Below, piece after piece: positions 31,068 to 38,853 of a stretch of DNA of 39,622 bases (its first letter is position 1; each line of letters starts with the position of its first letter). Below the pieces are notes generated by a model. The model searched no databases. It worked only from the letters and a program-made list of their open reading frames with translations, and was not told the DNA's origin. The DNA lies in assembly GCA_016744995.1 (NCBI GenBank), contig JADGDG010000031.1:1-39622 (forward strand). The letters are read 5' to 3'. This stretch comes from Gammaproteobacteria bacterium (lineage in GTDB: Bacteria; Pseudomonadota; Gammaproteobacteria; GRL18). Both the position numbers and the translations under genes were made by a program.

Positions 31068-33173
31068 ATGCCCAAAACAAACTGTTTCTATATCATTCAT
31101 GAAACCCCGGTGCGTATACGCTACTATGTCGAGCTGCTAAAAAATCAAGACATTGATCAGCATCGTCTGCAGTATACTTTTGAACAGCTTGAGGGAGTTT
31201 CATCAGTTCGAATCAGCCCAAAAACCTGCTCAATGATTATCACCTTTAAAGGCGATATTCGTAATAAAATTAAAAGCACACTTAAAAATCTTCAATTAAA
31301 AGACCTGAAAAAAAACCAGGCTGATACCCTTCCGTCCTCAGATGAAATGCCCTCGTTAATGGGACTGGTACGTGCTGGCAGCGCTTTAGCCATTGAGCCG
31401 TTTATCGATAATCAACGCATAAAAGCAGGCTTAACAACTGCCGCCGCAACCCCCATGCTCTGGGATGGTACAAAAGAATTGTTTACTGATGGTCTGACTT
31501 CTAAAGTACTTGAATCGGCAGCAGTCGCCGTTTCTATTTATCGTCAGGATTATCTCGCAGCTAATTCCACCAATGCTATGCTGGAATTGGGTGAATACAT
31601 TGAAGAGACCACCGTACAAAGAAGTGATGAACTCATTAAGCACCTGGCTAAACCTAATATTAAAACGGCCTGGGTTGAAATTACAGATAAACAGGGAAAA
31701 ATATCTGAACAGCAGGTTTCAACCAATGAACTGCAGGTAGGTGACATCATTGTAGTGGGTGCTGGTGATACAATCTCGATAGATGGTCATATTGTCAGTG
31801 GTGATGCCTCAGTTAATCAGGTTTCAATGACTGGTGAAGCAGAGCCCATTAAAAGATCTCGTGGTGATCGGGTCATTGCTGGTACCGTTGTTGAAGAAGG
31901 CCGGATAAAAATCTGGGCTGAGCAAGTGGGTGCGGATACCTCAACACATCGTATTCAGTCTTATATTGAGAGTTCTCTTCATGAGAAGTCTGCGGTACAA
32001 CTCAAAGCCACAAAAATGGCCGACAGACTGGTGCCAGTCACTCTGGGACTTGCTGCTGCTTCCTATTTATATACCAGAGATTTTGAGCGGGTTGCTGCGG
32101 TGCTTCAGGCCGATTATTCCTGTGCATTAAAACTGGCTACTCCGGTTGCCTTTAAATCAACCTTAAGTCATGCCGGCAATAACGGTATTATGATTAAGGG
32201 AGCCAAAAGCATTGAAGCCCTCACCCAGGTTGATACCTTTATTTTTGATAAAACCGGCACCTTAACAGAAGGTGAACTGGAGGTTGATGATGTCATCTCA
32301 TTTGATCCTAAGTGGTCAGATGAAGAATTGCTTAATCTGACCGCCAGTATGGAAGAACACTACTTTCATCCTGTTGCTGAAGCCATTGTCAAAGCAGCTA
32401 AAACCAGAGGTTTTGTCCACATGCACCATGAAGAGGTGCAGTTTATTGTTGCCCATGGTGTCAAAACTGTGGTTGACGGTGTTACGGTGTTAATTGGCAG
32501 CCGTCATTTTTTAGAAGAAGATGAGAAAGTCAGTTTTAAAGGCCATATCCGGCAAATCAATGCCCTGATAAAAAGCGGTAAAACTCTTTTGTACATTGCT
32601 TACAAGGGTAAGCTGCTGGGAACCATCAGCCTCACCGATAAAGTCAGAGGCAATGCCGAGCAAGCTATTTCTCGCCTTCGAGCATCTGGAGTGACAAACA
32701 TGGTGATGCTCACTGGAGATACTAAAGAAAAAGCAACAATGATTGCCGATGAATTGGGCATTGATAAAGTTTATGCTGAGCTAAAGCCGACAGATAAGGC
32801 TGATATTGTTCAACAATTAAAAGACGAAGGCAAAACAGTGGCCTTTGTGGGTGATGGTATCAATGATGCTCCTGCCCTGATCACCGCAGATGTCAGCTTC
32901 AGCATGCACCGTGGGGCAGACATTACCAAAGCAACTGCCGATATTGCCTTACTGAAAGATGATATTGAAACAATTGCCGATGCCAGAGAGCTGGCAGATA
33001 AAACAATGAAATTAATCAATGCCAATTTTAATGCCACAGTAGGTGTTAACACTGGAATATTAACAGCGGCGACATTTGGGCTGATTAGCCCGATAACAAC
33101 AGCAGTGCTTCATAATGGCACTACGATTCTTTTGTTAATGAATTCCATAAATGGTGTGAGTTTAAGGCATTAA
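31068..33173 (+). CDS. fezB: P1B-type ATPase of the ferrosome (FezB, P1B-6) type
   Basis: The 701-residue protein has the P-type ATPase core: TGE (Thr255), phosphorylation site DKTGT (Asp394), His-Pro (His434-Pro435), TGD (Thr549) and GDGINDAP (Asp596-Asp600). The N-terminal 80 residues form an HMA-like fold without CxxC and with H11-x2-P-x-R16-I-R18. The membrane metal motif is SCALKLATP (Cys352), not CPC or SPC. That combination is the hallmark of the P1B-6 group that includes FezB, which loads iron into ferrosomes in Desulfovibrio, Shewanella and Clostridioides. The neighbours (HMA-like protein, small membrane proteins, ferritin-like protein, Fur-type promoter) agree. The C-terminus ends shortly after the last span. 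Confidence 0.88.
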   Translation: MPKTNCFYIIHETPVRIRYYVELLKNQDIDQHRLQYTFEQLEGVSSVRISPKTCSMIITFKGDIRNKIKSTLKNLQLKDLKKNQADTLPSSDEMPSLMGLVRAGSALAIEPFIDNQRIKAGLTTAAATPMLWDGTKELFTDGLTSKVLESAAVAVSIYRQDYLAANSTNAMLELGEYIEETTVQRSDELIKHLAKPNIKTAWVEITDKQGKISEQQVSTNELQVGDIIVVGAGDTISIDGHIVSGDASVNQVSMTGEAEPIKRSRGDRVIAGTVVEEGRIKIWAEQVGADTSTHRIQSYIESSLHEKSAVQLKATKMADRLVPVTLGLAAASYLYTRDFERVAAVLQADYSCALKLATPVAFKSTLSHAGNNGIMIKGAKSIEALTQVDTFIFDKTGTLTEGELEVDDVISFDPKWSDEELLNLTASMEEHYFHPVAEAIVKAAKTRGFVHMHHEEVQFIVAHGVKTVVDGVTVLIGSRHFLEEDEKVSFKGHIRQINALIKSGKTLLYIAYKGKLLGTISLTDKVRGNAEQAISRLRASGVTNMVMLTGDTKEKATMIADELGIDKVYAELKPTDKADIVQQLKDEGKTVAFVGDGINDAPALITADVSFSMHRGADITKATADIALLKDDIETIADARELADKTMKLINANFNATVGVNTGILTAATFGLISPITTAVLHNGTTILLLMNSINGVSLRH

Positions 33174-33252
33174 TGTATTTCATTTAACAATATCAGTAAA
33201 TAGAACCAGCAAATAATAACCAATATAAGTTAACCCGGGCAGATAACAAATT

Positions 33253-33504
33253 ATGCAACATGATAGTAAACAGGAAATCGCAAAAATTGGGATGGTTACT
33301 TCCCTTGGTCTTACCGTTGCGACATCCCTGAAAATGAAAGGCATCAATAAAAAAATCCATTTTGGCGCAGGCATGGCTTTTTGCGGCTTTGCTTTATGGC
33401 ATCATTATCTTTATCAAATCCAACCTTGCTCTGCACCACCTAAACAGAAAGACATAAAAAAAGACCAGCCTGAAGCAAAACAGGCCGCTCCTGAAAAGAG
33501 CTAA
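33253..33504 (+). CDS. Small two-span membrane protein, paralogue of the next gene
   Basis: The 83-residue protein has two hydrophobic segments (about 12-25, IGMVTSLGLTVATSL, and 38-56, FGAGMAFCGFALWHHYLY) and a Lys/Glu-rich tail. It aligns by eye with the first 65 residues of the next gene: SSFGAFSAST corresponds to TSLGLTVATS and YGSGAALVGFSLWHLFL to FGAGMAFCGFALWHHYL. It follows the P-type ATPase by 79 bp and precedes its paralogue by 5 bp. Small helical membrane proteins of this kind occur near FezB in other species, as far as I recall. The ribosome binding site is weak. Confidence 0.7.
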   Translation: MQHDSKQEIAKIGMVTSLGLTVATSLKMKGINKKIHFGAGMAFCGFALWHHYLYQIQPCSAPPKQKDIKKDQPEAKQAAPEKS

Positions 33505-33509
33505 GGATC

Positions 33510-34112
33510 ATGACCAAAACAAAGCTCGAATCGAAAAAAGAAATGGCTAAATTAGCAATAGCCTCCAGCTTCGGTGCTTTTTCTGCATCAACTCTTATCA
33601 GCCATAACGATCGGGATAACCAAACCATAAAAACCATTCAATATGGTTCTGGTGCTGCACTGGTTGGTTTTTCATTATGGCATCTATTTTTAAATAACCA
33701 GAGTATAGAAGCGGATGAAAAAGAAGAAATAAATCAACATTCTGAGACACAGAGTATACAATTAAAAAGTTTCTATACGGAAATTGCTCTATCAGGGAAA
33801 TTAACCCAAAAGGAGCTTAAAACTTTTGAAACTAAAATAGAAAATTTACTTCAGAAATACTATCTGCCTCAAAATAATGCACCAACCCTCAATATTCTTG
33901 CCGATATCAGAGGCATTGAAGGCATTGAAATAAAAGCAATATGGAATGAGTTTTTATTTGCCATGCGGCACTATAAACAATTCAAAAAAATTGCTGTCGT
34001 AGGCAATAAAAAATTTGAGAAAGCATCGATTAATGTACTGAACAAAATCACTTCTATAGAGATGATGTATACTGAGCACTATGATAATGCCAGAGAATGG
34101 CTTTTATCCTAA
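33510..34112 (+). CDS. Two-span membrane protein fused to a SpoIIAA-like domain
   Basis: The 200-residue protein has an N-terminal half (1-65) with two hydrophobic segments that matches the preceding gene product, followed by a domain (about 85-198) that looks like the SpoIIAA-like family (Pfam SpoIIAA-like): NILADIRGIEGIEIKAIWNEF, then HYKQFKKIAVVGNKKFEKASI and YDNAREWLL at the end. SpoIIAA-like domains bind lipophilic ligands or act in switching in related STAS proteins; its role here is unknown. AAGGA precedes the ATG. It is the last gene of the cluster and convergent with feoB. Confidence 0.75.
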   Translation: MTKTKLESKKEMAKLAIASSFGAFSASTLISHNDRDNQTIKTIQYGSGAALVGFSLWHLFLNNQSIEADEKEEINQHSETQSIQLKSFYTEIALSGKLTQKELKTFETKIENLLQKYYLPQNNAPTLNILADIRGIEGIEIKAIWNEFLFAMRHYKQFKKIAVVGNKKFEKASINVLNKITSIEMMYTEHYDNAREWLLS

Positions 34113-34133
34113 GTCTTAAGACACCTCTATTTA

Positions 34134-34204
34134 CAGGCTGAAGGCTCTCTATTTATATAGGCTGAAGGCTTTCTGCCTTACAGGCGCTGAAGGCTCTATT
34201 TTTA
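34134..34204. repeat. Three imperfect tandem repeats between convergent genes
   Basis: Units of about 23-24 bp with the core GGCTGAAGGCT (34136-34146, 34159-34169 and 34184-34195 with an extra GC) run up to the feoB stop codon. The middle unit contains AAGGC-TTTCT-GCCTT, a short hairpin. The spot between convergent transcripts would suit a bidirectional stop; the repeats look like a local duplication. Confidence 0.65.
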
Positions 34205-36310
34205 TGAAAAAATAACTGAAGCAATAGTAAAAGCAATAAATGCCAATATCCATGCAGCTGCAGTTGTAAAAATAAATAAGTAAATCCAGTGCTTCCAGCC
34301 GCCTGCTTCACGTCTAAACACCATTGAGGCAGCCAGGCAGGGAAAATAAATCATCGCAAAAATAATAAAAGCAATAGCAGATGGCAGTGTCACATTTGCT
34401 CTGAGCTTATCGGCCAGACTTGAACTTTCTTCATCTTCCTCATCACCCAGACCATATAGAATACCCATAGTTGCAACCACAACTTCCTTGGCCGCAAGAC
34501 CCGTCTCTAAAGCTACTGCCATGCGCCAGTCAAATCCAAGCGGTTCAAAAAATGGCTGCGAAGCATGACCAACCTGTCCCAGATAGCTGTTCTCAAGTTT
34601 ATATAAGCTCAGTTCATTATTTAATGCTTTTACCTTTTCTTCATCGCCTGAAACCTGTTCAATTTTAGTTTCAAATTGTGCTTCCATCTCAGGATATTTA
34701 GGATAGTTACTGGCAAACCAGATAAGTACAGAGGCTGCCAGAATAAAAGTACCCGCTTTTTTCAGATACATCATAGCCTTTTGTGAAACAGCATGAAAAA
34801 CCATTCCAAATGTCGGCAAGCGATATTTGGGCATTTCCATGACAAAAGGCTCATCATCTCCTCTGAATGCGGTCATTTTTAAAGCTTTAGCTGCAACTAG
34901 ACCCAAAAAAGCGCCAAAAATATAAACACCAAAGAGTATATTACCTGCATGCTCTGGAGCGGCAAAGGCACCAATAATTAAAACATATACCGGCAGCTTT
35001 GCACCACAACTCATAAACCCGGTGATGTACAGGGTGAGCAATCTGTCTCGATCATTTTTTAACACTCGGGCAGCCATATAAGCTGGAACTGAGCAGCCAA
35101 AACCACTGACCAGTGGTACAAATGATTTGCCATGTAATCCAAAGCGATGAAAGAAGCCATCGAGTAAAAATGCAGCTCTTGCCATATAGCCTGTTGCTTC
35201 AAGTAGAGCAATCCCGGTAAATAAAATAATAATATTAGGCAAAAACAAAATAACAGCACCAACTCCGGCTATTGCACCATCAGCAATGACCGATGCCAAT
35301 TCTGTATCACCTAAAAATGACTTAGTGCCATCAATCATTGCGCCGAAAAAAGCATCAATCCAGTCCATGGGGATACTGCCCCATTCAAAGGTGATTTGAA
35401 ATAAGCCCCACATCAGAAACAGAAATATAGGCAAGCCGACATATTGATTTGTTAATACCATATCAATTTTATCAGTCAGACCGTTGTTATCTTTTGCATT
35501 ATCAAATTTAACTGATTCTTTTACTGCACCTTTTGCCAGTGCATTTTTTTCATCATGATAAATACCATCCAAATCTTTAGTTTTATAATGTATATATAGA
35601 TGCTCATACGATTCATTAAGCATAGGTTGAAGCTCTGTCCAGATAGCTTCATCTCGAAATTTTTTGTAGATTTGCGTGTCTTCTCTTAACAGTTTTATTG
35701 CAAGAGTTTTTAAATCAATATCAGATTGATAGTTTTTCTCTGTGAAAAAAGAAGTTATTTTTGTTATTTCCTCTTCATAAGGATCACTATACTGCAGATG
35801 ACAAGTCTTTTTAGGTGTATCAAAAGCCTGAACTATCGCTCCCATCAACTCATCAATGCCGGTTTTTTTAAGCGCAGAAGTGGGGACACAAGAAATACCC
35901 AATAGTTTGCTTAACTGCTTATCATCAATAAATACCCCTTCGTTGACGGCCTCATCCTGCATATTTAATGCAACTACGACCTTCTTATCTAAAGCCAGCA
36001 ATTCCATGGTCAAATACAAATTACGTTCAATATTCGTTGAATCAAGAACATTGAGGATCAGATCATAGTCACCATCATCCAGAAAATTCTTAGTCACTCG
36101 TTCTTCAATTGTATAATCAGTCAGAGAGTATGAACCTGGTAAATCTGTTACTTCAAAATTATACTCATCACGTGTAAACCTGATGGTTTTTTTCTCAACC
36201 GTCACACCAGAAAAGTTGCCCACTTTTAAACGGGTATCTCCAAAAGCATTGATCAGATGGCTTTTACCTACATTGGGTTGGCCAACCAGAGCAATTTTTA
36301 TGGTTTTCAT
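34202..36310 (-). CDS. feoB: Ferrous iron transporter FeoB
   Basis: The 702-residue protein has an N-terminal G-protein domain with P-loop GQPNVGKS (Lys16), GVTVEK switch I, DLPG (Asp56-Gly59) and NMQD (Asn116, in place of NKxD, as in FeoB). A helical region and then the permease core follow, with many spans, SGFGCSVPAYMAARVL and the conserved GLAAKEVVVATMGILYG. It moves Fe(II) through the inner membrane. The start overlaps the stop of feoA by one base (TAATG). No FeoC is seen. It converges with the iron-storage cluster. Confidence 0.97.
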   Translation of the reverse strand: MKTIKIALVGQPNVGKSHLINAFGDTRLKVGNFSGVTVEKKTIRFTRDEYNFEVTDLPGSYSLTDYTIEERVTKNFLDDGDYDLILNVLDSTNIERNLYLTMELLALDKKVVVALNMQDEAVNEGVFIDDKQLSKLLGISCVPTSALKKTGIDELMGAIVQAFDTPKKTCHLQYSDPYEEEITKITSFFTEKNYQSDIDLKTLAIKLLREDTQIYKKFRDEAIWTELQPMLNESYEHLYIHYKTKDLDGIYHDEKNALAKGAVKESVKFDNAKDNNGLTDKIDMVLTNQYVGLPIFLFLMWGLFQITFEWGSIPMDWIDAFFGAMIDGTKSFLGDTELASVIADGAIAGVGAVILFLPNIIILFTGIALLEATGYMARAAFLLDGFFHRFGLHGKSFVPLVSGFGCSVPAYMAARVLKNDRDRLLTLYITGFMSCGAKLPVYVLIIGAFAAPEHAGNILFGVYIFGAFLGLVAAKALKMTAFRGDDEPFVMEMPKYRLPTFGMVFHAVSQKAMMYLKKAGTFILAASVLIWFASNYPKYPEMEAQFETKIEQVSGDEEKVKALNNELSLYKLENSYLGQVGHASQPFFEPLGFDWRMAVALETGLAAKEVVVATMGILYGLGDEEDEESSSLADKLRANVTLPSAIAFIIFAMIYFPCLAASMVFRREAGGWKHWIYLFIFTTAAAWILAFIAFTIASVIFS

Positions 36311-36528
36311 TAACTGATCTCCACTTTCTCAGCTTCAGAAACTCGTAATGCCATACGAGTCTTATTTATGCGTATTTCCATGGTTTGTTTTGCCAGGGTA
36401 TATTGTTCAACATGAACCGTTGCACCTTTTACAACACCAAAAGAATTAAAACGATTTTTGAGTTCTTTTTCAGCATTAATAGTGGTTATGGTTGCTGATT
36501 TTCCTTTTTGGAGTAAATTGAGAGTCAT
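36310..36528 (-). CDS. feoA: FeoA
   Basis: The 72-residue protein has the FeoA SH3-like fold: LLQKGKSATITTI, then ELKNRFNSFGVVKGATVHVEQ and the end MALRVSEAEKVEI. I start it at the ATG at 36528, where GGAG lies 9 bases upstream; the longer frame upstream to 36630 adds 34 residues of no known family. FeoA binds FeoB and is needed for ferrous uptake. It is co-transcribed with feoB (1-base overlap). Weak Fur-like sites lie upstream. Confidence 0.95.
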   Translation of the reverse strand: MTLNLLQKGKSATITTINAEKELKNRFNSFGVVKGATVHVEQYTLAKQTMEIRINKTRMALRVSEAEKVEIS

Positions 36529-36584
36529 GTTGTTATCTCCGATAAATTTTTTATTAATTACAGATGCAATACTTAAATGCGCAT

Positions 36585-36630
36585 ACAAATAATAACACTT
36601 ATCATTCACAGATACATTGATAAGAATCAA
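36585..36630 (-). promoter_or_regulatory. Fur-box-like sequences upstream of feoAB
   Basis: On the minus strand GATAAGTGTTATTATTTGT (36603-36585) matches the Fur consensus at about 12 of 19 positions, and the palindrome TTGATTCTTATCAA (36630-36617) is just upstream. feo operons are usually Fur-regulated, but these sites are weak on sequence alone. Confidence 0.4.
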
Positions 36631-36754
36631 ATTGTTTGTTTATGACTTGTCAAAAGCTGGATTAAAGCGAGGAAAGTTGTGTTATTCGTTAATGAGGTAT
36701 TGCAGGATAAAATTATCTGGAAATGACCAAAAAACCATACACACAAATGCAAAC

Positions 36755-36773
36755 AATAATAATTATCATTTAC
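36755..36773 (+). promoter_or_regulatory. Fur box upstream of the 36-residue gene
   Basis: AATAATAATTATCATTTAC matches the 19-bp Fur consensus at about 15 positions and overlaps the -35 of the promoter at 36769-36797. Iron-loaded Fur would block it. Confidence 0.75.
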
Positions 36774-36797
36774 ATTAAATTAAAAGTATCATATAAT
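36769..36797 (+). promoter_or_regulatory. Strong sigma-70 promoter for the 36-residue gene
   Basis: TTTACA (36769-36774) and TATAAT (36792-36797) are exactly 17 bp apart. The predicted start of transcription is about 30 bp ahead of the ATG at 36837. This is among the clearest promoters in the window. Confidence 0.75.
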
Positions 36798-36836
36798 TTA
36801 TTAAAATCAAATTCTTAATTACACAGGTCTTATATT

Positions 36837-36947
36837 ATGTTCCTTCCTCTTGTTAGTGGTATTGCCACCGTATTAACAGTCGCCCTGACCTATGAAACAG
36901 GCAAGGGTACTATTAAGAAAATTCAAAAAAGAAAATTCAAAAAATAG
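36837..36947 (+). CDS. 36-residue Fur-controlled membrane microprotein
   Basis: The ATG at 36837 opens a 36-codon frame: MFLPLVSGIATVLTVALTYE as a single hydrophobic span, then a basic tail (TGKGTIKKIQKRKFKK). AGGT lies about 10 bases upstream. Evidence that it is real: a Fur box and a 17-bp-spaced promoter sit just ahead, and a strong terminator follows 63 bp after the stop. It resembles in layout the small membrane proteins of the fez-type cluster 7 kb away. Small Fur-regulated membrane peptides are known in several bacteria, but I do not recognise this one. Confidence 0.65.
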   Translation: MFLPLVSGIATVLTVALTYETGKGTIKKIQKRKFKK

Positions 36948-37009
36948 AACTTTGTGAATCCGGGTTTCTATGGTGGGATTTGAATCTACAATAATTACTG
37001 CTATTTTAG

Positions 37010-37045
37010 AAAAAGAACTAATATCAATAAATATTAGTTCTTTTT
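37010..37045. terminator. Bidirectional terminator after the 36-residue gene
   Basis: AAAAAGAACTAATAT pairs perfectly with ATATTAGTTCTTTTT (15-bp stem, 6-base loop). A/T-runs on both sides allow it to work in either direction. Confidence 0.9.
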
Positions 37046-37057
37046 CGGCATAAGCAC

Positions 37058-37098
37058 AAAAAAGCCACTCTTCTACTGGATAGAAGAGTGGCTTTTTT
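37058..37098. terminator. Second bidirectional terminator, end of the YtxH-like gene
   Basis: AAAAAAGCCACTCTTCTA pairs with TAGAAGAGTGGCTTTTTT across a 5-base loop (18-bp perfect stem). It is 30 bp past the stop of the minus-strand gene that starts at 37325. Confidence 0.95.
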
Positions 37099-37127
37099 AA
37101 TATTAAATGTATGCAAAAGCAGATTAA

Positions 37128-37325
37128 TTAACTTGCAGGTTCTGCATCAATAAGATCTTCCGCAGTCTCTTCCACTTTCTCACGTTGAACAAAAGATTTT
37201 ACCTTGCAGGCAGCACTGTTAGCTGCTTTTTTTATCTTTTCCTGACTGCCCTTGTCTTTATAGATATAAGTAACCAGAGAACCAACGGCTACGCCAACAG
37301 CAAGAGGTATCAAATGTAAAGTCAT
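37128..37325 (-). CDS. Small YtxH-like single-span membrane protein
   Basis: The 65-residue protein has one hydrophobic Gly/Val-rich span (residues 5-20, LIPLAVGVAVGSLVTYIY), then a charged helix (KDKGSQEKIKKAANSAACKVKSF) and an acidic end (EETAEDLIDAEPAS). I start it at the ATG at 37325, eight bases after AGGG; the GTG at 37334 and ATG at 37331 are too close to that site. Layout resembles YtxH-type proteins and the small membrane proteins of the fez-type cluster. It is monocistronic, with a strong terminator behind it and no recognised Fur box upstream. Confidence 0.7.
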   Translation of the reverse strand: MTLHLIPLAVGVAVGSLVTYIYKDKGSQEKIKKAANSAACKVKSFVQREKVEETAEDLIDAEPAS

Positions 37326-37489
37326 GACCATCACCCTTATATTTATATTAAAAGATTAATAACTTCTATTAATATAATAGGTCTTTATCTGAAAAAAGTC
37401 AATTTCCGAGAAGACATTTTCTTTTTAAATTCAACATGTTGCAAACATAAATCAATATCACATTGAGAATGAAACCCAGTTAAAATTCA

Positions 37490-38803
37490 TTAATATGCCT
37501 TGGCGGCCTCCTCCTGACTGAAGTTAAGATCATCAAGGAGGGAAGAGAAAGATGATACGCCTGAACTGGTCAGTGTTTTATAAGGTTTATGCTGTTTTTT
37601 GCAGGCTTTTTTAACTTGAAAATAGGCTTTATGACTCACACAATCCATAGGGAAAACAACCAGGTCTGCTTTATTCAATAAATTCGAAAGTTCCTGTGAA
37701 CTTTGTTCTTTACCACCATCATGGTGCAAAAAAGTCCCTTCTTTATTCTCAACTAATTTTTTAAAATGCGGGGTTAGCCGGGTTCTCCCCCCTACATATA
37801 GGATACAGCGGCCACAAAGGCCTTCTGCAGCATTTGATTCACCAAAGGGACAATCATTACAATTATCTTCAAGCGTATCATTTTCTACTTTTGAGGCAAT
37901 CAGAGGTGTATTTGAAGGAAGATCGGCTACCTGAAAATGAGACTTGTTGATGGTCTCTTCCATTTGCTCATTTAAATCCGCAATCTGTTCTCTTAATTTA
38001 TGGTTTGCAATATCAAGGTGATTTACCTGTTGCTTGAGTTTAGCTATCTGTTGTTCTAACTGCTGACGCATTTTTTCACTATTTTGCACTAGCAGCGTTT
38101 CAATTGTTGACTGCATATGCAACAAATCCCTATTGAGTTGTTCATTTTTTTCTTTCTGATAAGCTAAATCCTTCCTGAGACTCTCATTCTCTACAGACTC
38201 CTGCTGAAAGCGGCTTTGCCACATCACACAGTTTTCTCTCAACTCATTTCTGTCACTTTGCAATTGTTTAAGCTGCTTCAAGTCGGCGCGGTTACCGGCA
38301 CCTGAAAGATGGGACATCATGTGAATATCACCATAGGCATCTTTAATCATATCTGGATCAGCCTTAGCATGCGTAATTAAAGCCCAGAAAGTAGCAATCA
38401 CATCCCCTGATCTTAATACTGACTTCCATTGTTTACGTAAATCATCCTGTTCCATTTTTTTAAAATCAGCAATCGTTGCTTTGAATTTACGATCAAGAAA
38501 ATTCTGAATTTTTTTCCCTGGTTTATCATTGTAGGAAATCATATGAACCGCATGTGTATGAAAATCATAATCACTATAATCTGCTATTTCTTTGGTAAAA
38601 TGAGAGACCAGTTTTCGTGTTTCAGCAAGTGTCAGGCAAGTACCGATAACTGCACAATGATAATTATGCTCAAGCTCCCATATTTTTCTTCGTTGCTTAG
38701 TCACCTTAGATGCAGCACTTTGGCTGTCTTTTATTTCAGGCGTTTCCATTGTTGATTTAAAATTTGTGAACGCTTTTTTAAATAATGAATTTTGCTGACA
38801 CAT
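37490..38803 (-). CDS. DUF2325 protein with coiled coil and a four-cysteine cluster
   Basis: The 437-residue protein has an N-terminal domain (about 38-180) with WELEHNYHCAVIGTCLTLAE (His46, His49, Cys50, Cys56), a coiled coil (about 175-290) and a C-terminal DUF2325 domain (about 334-425) that starts ILYVGGRTRLTPHFKKLVE. Just before that domain is Cys315-x2-Cys318-x11-Cys330-x2-Cys333, which could bind zinc, iron or an Fe-S cluster. DUF2325 has no settled role; its place in a Fur-type operon with a HemP-like gene suggests iron or heme. GGAG lies 9 bases before the ATG. The His/Cys of the N-terminal domain and the four-Cys cluster are the points for experiment. Confidence 0.85.
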   Translation of the reverse strand: MCQQNSLFKKAFTNFKSTMETPEIKDSQSAASKVTKQRRKIWELEHNYHCAVIGTCLTLAETRKLVSHFTKEIADYSDYDFHTHAVHMISYNDKPGKKIQNFLDRKFKATIADFKKMEQDDLRKQWKSVLRSGDVIATFWALITHAKADPDMIKDAYGDIHMMSHLSGAGNRADLKQLKQLQSDRNELRENCVMWQSRFQQESVENESLRKDLAYQKEKNEQLNRDLLHMQSTIETLLVQNSEKMRQQLEQQIAKLKQQVNHLDIANHKLREQIADLNEQMEETINKSHFQVADLPSNTPLIASKVENDTLEDNCNDCPFGESNAAEGLCGRCILYVGGRTRLTPHFKKLVENKEGTFLHHDGGKEQSSQELSNLLNKADLVVFPMDCVSHKAYFQVKKACKKQHKPYKTLTSSGVSSFSSLLDDLNFSQEEAAKAY

Positions 38804-38853
38804 TGGATGAGACTCCGATAAAAAATAGATTAATGGCGGTGCATATAAGGCTG

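Noticed and set aside
28557..34112. Magnetosome gene cluster
   Set aside because: None of the core mam genes (mamA, B, E, K, M, O, P, Q) is present; the P1B ATPase and HMA-like protein fit a ferrosome better.
36529..36630. N-terminal extension of FeoA (34 residues)
   Set aside because: FeoA proteins are about 75 residues; the start at 36528 has a GGAG site and the extension covers the likely Fur/promoter region.
36961..37009. tRNA-like T-arm (GGGATTTGAATC)
   Set aside because: No acceptor stem, anticodon arm or CCA partner could be folded around it on either strand.
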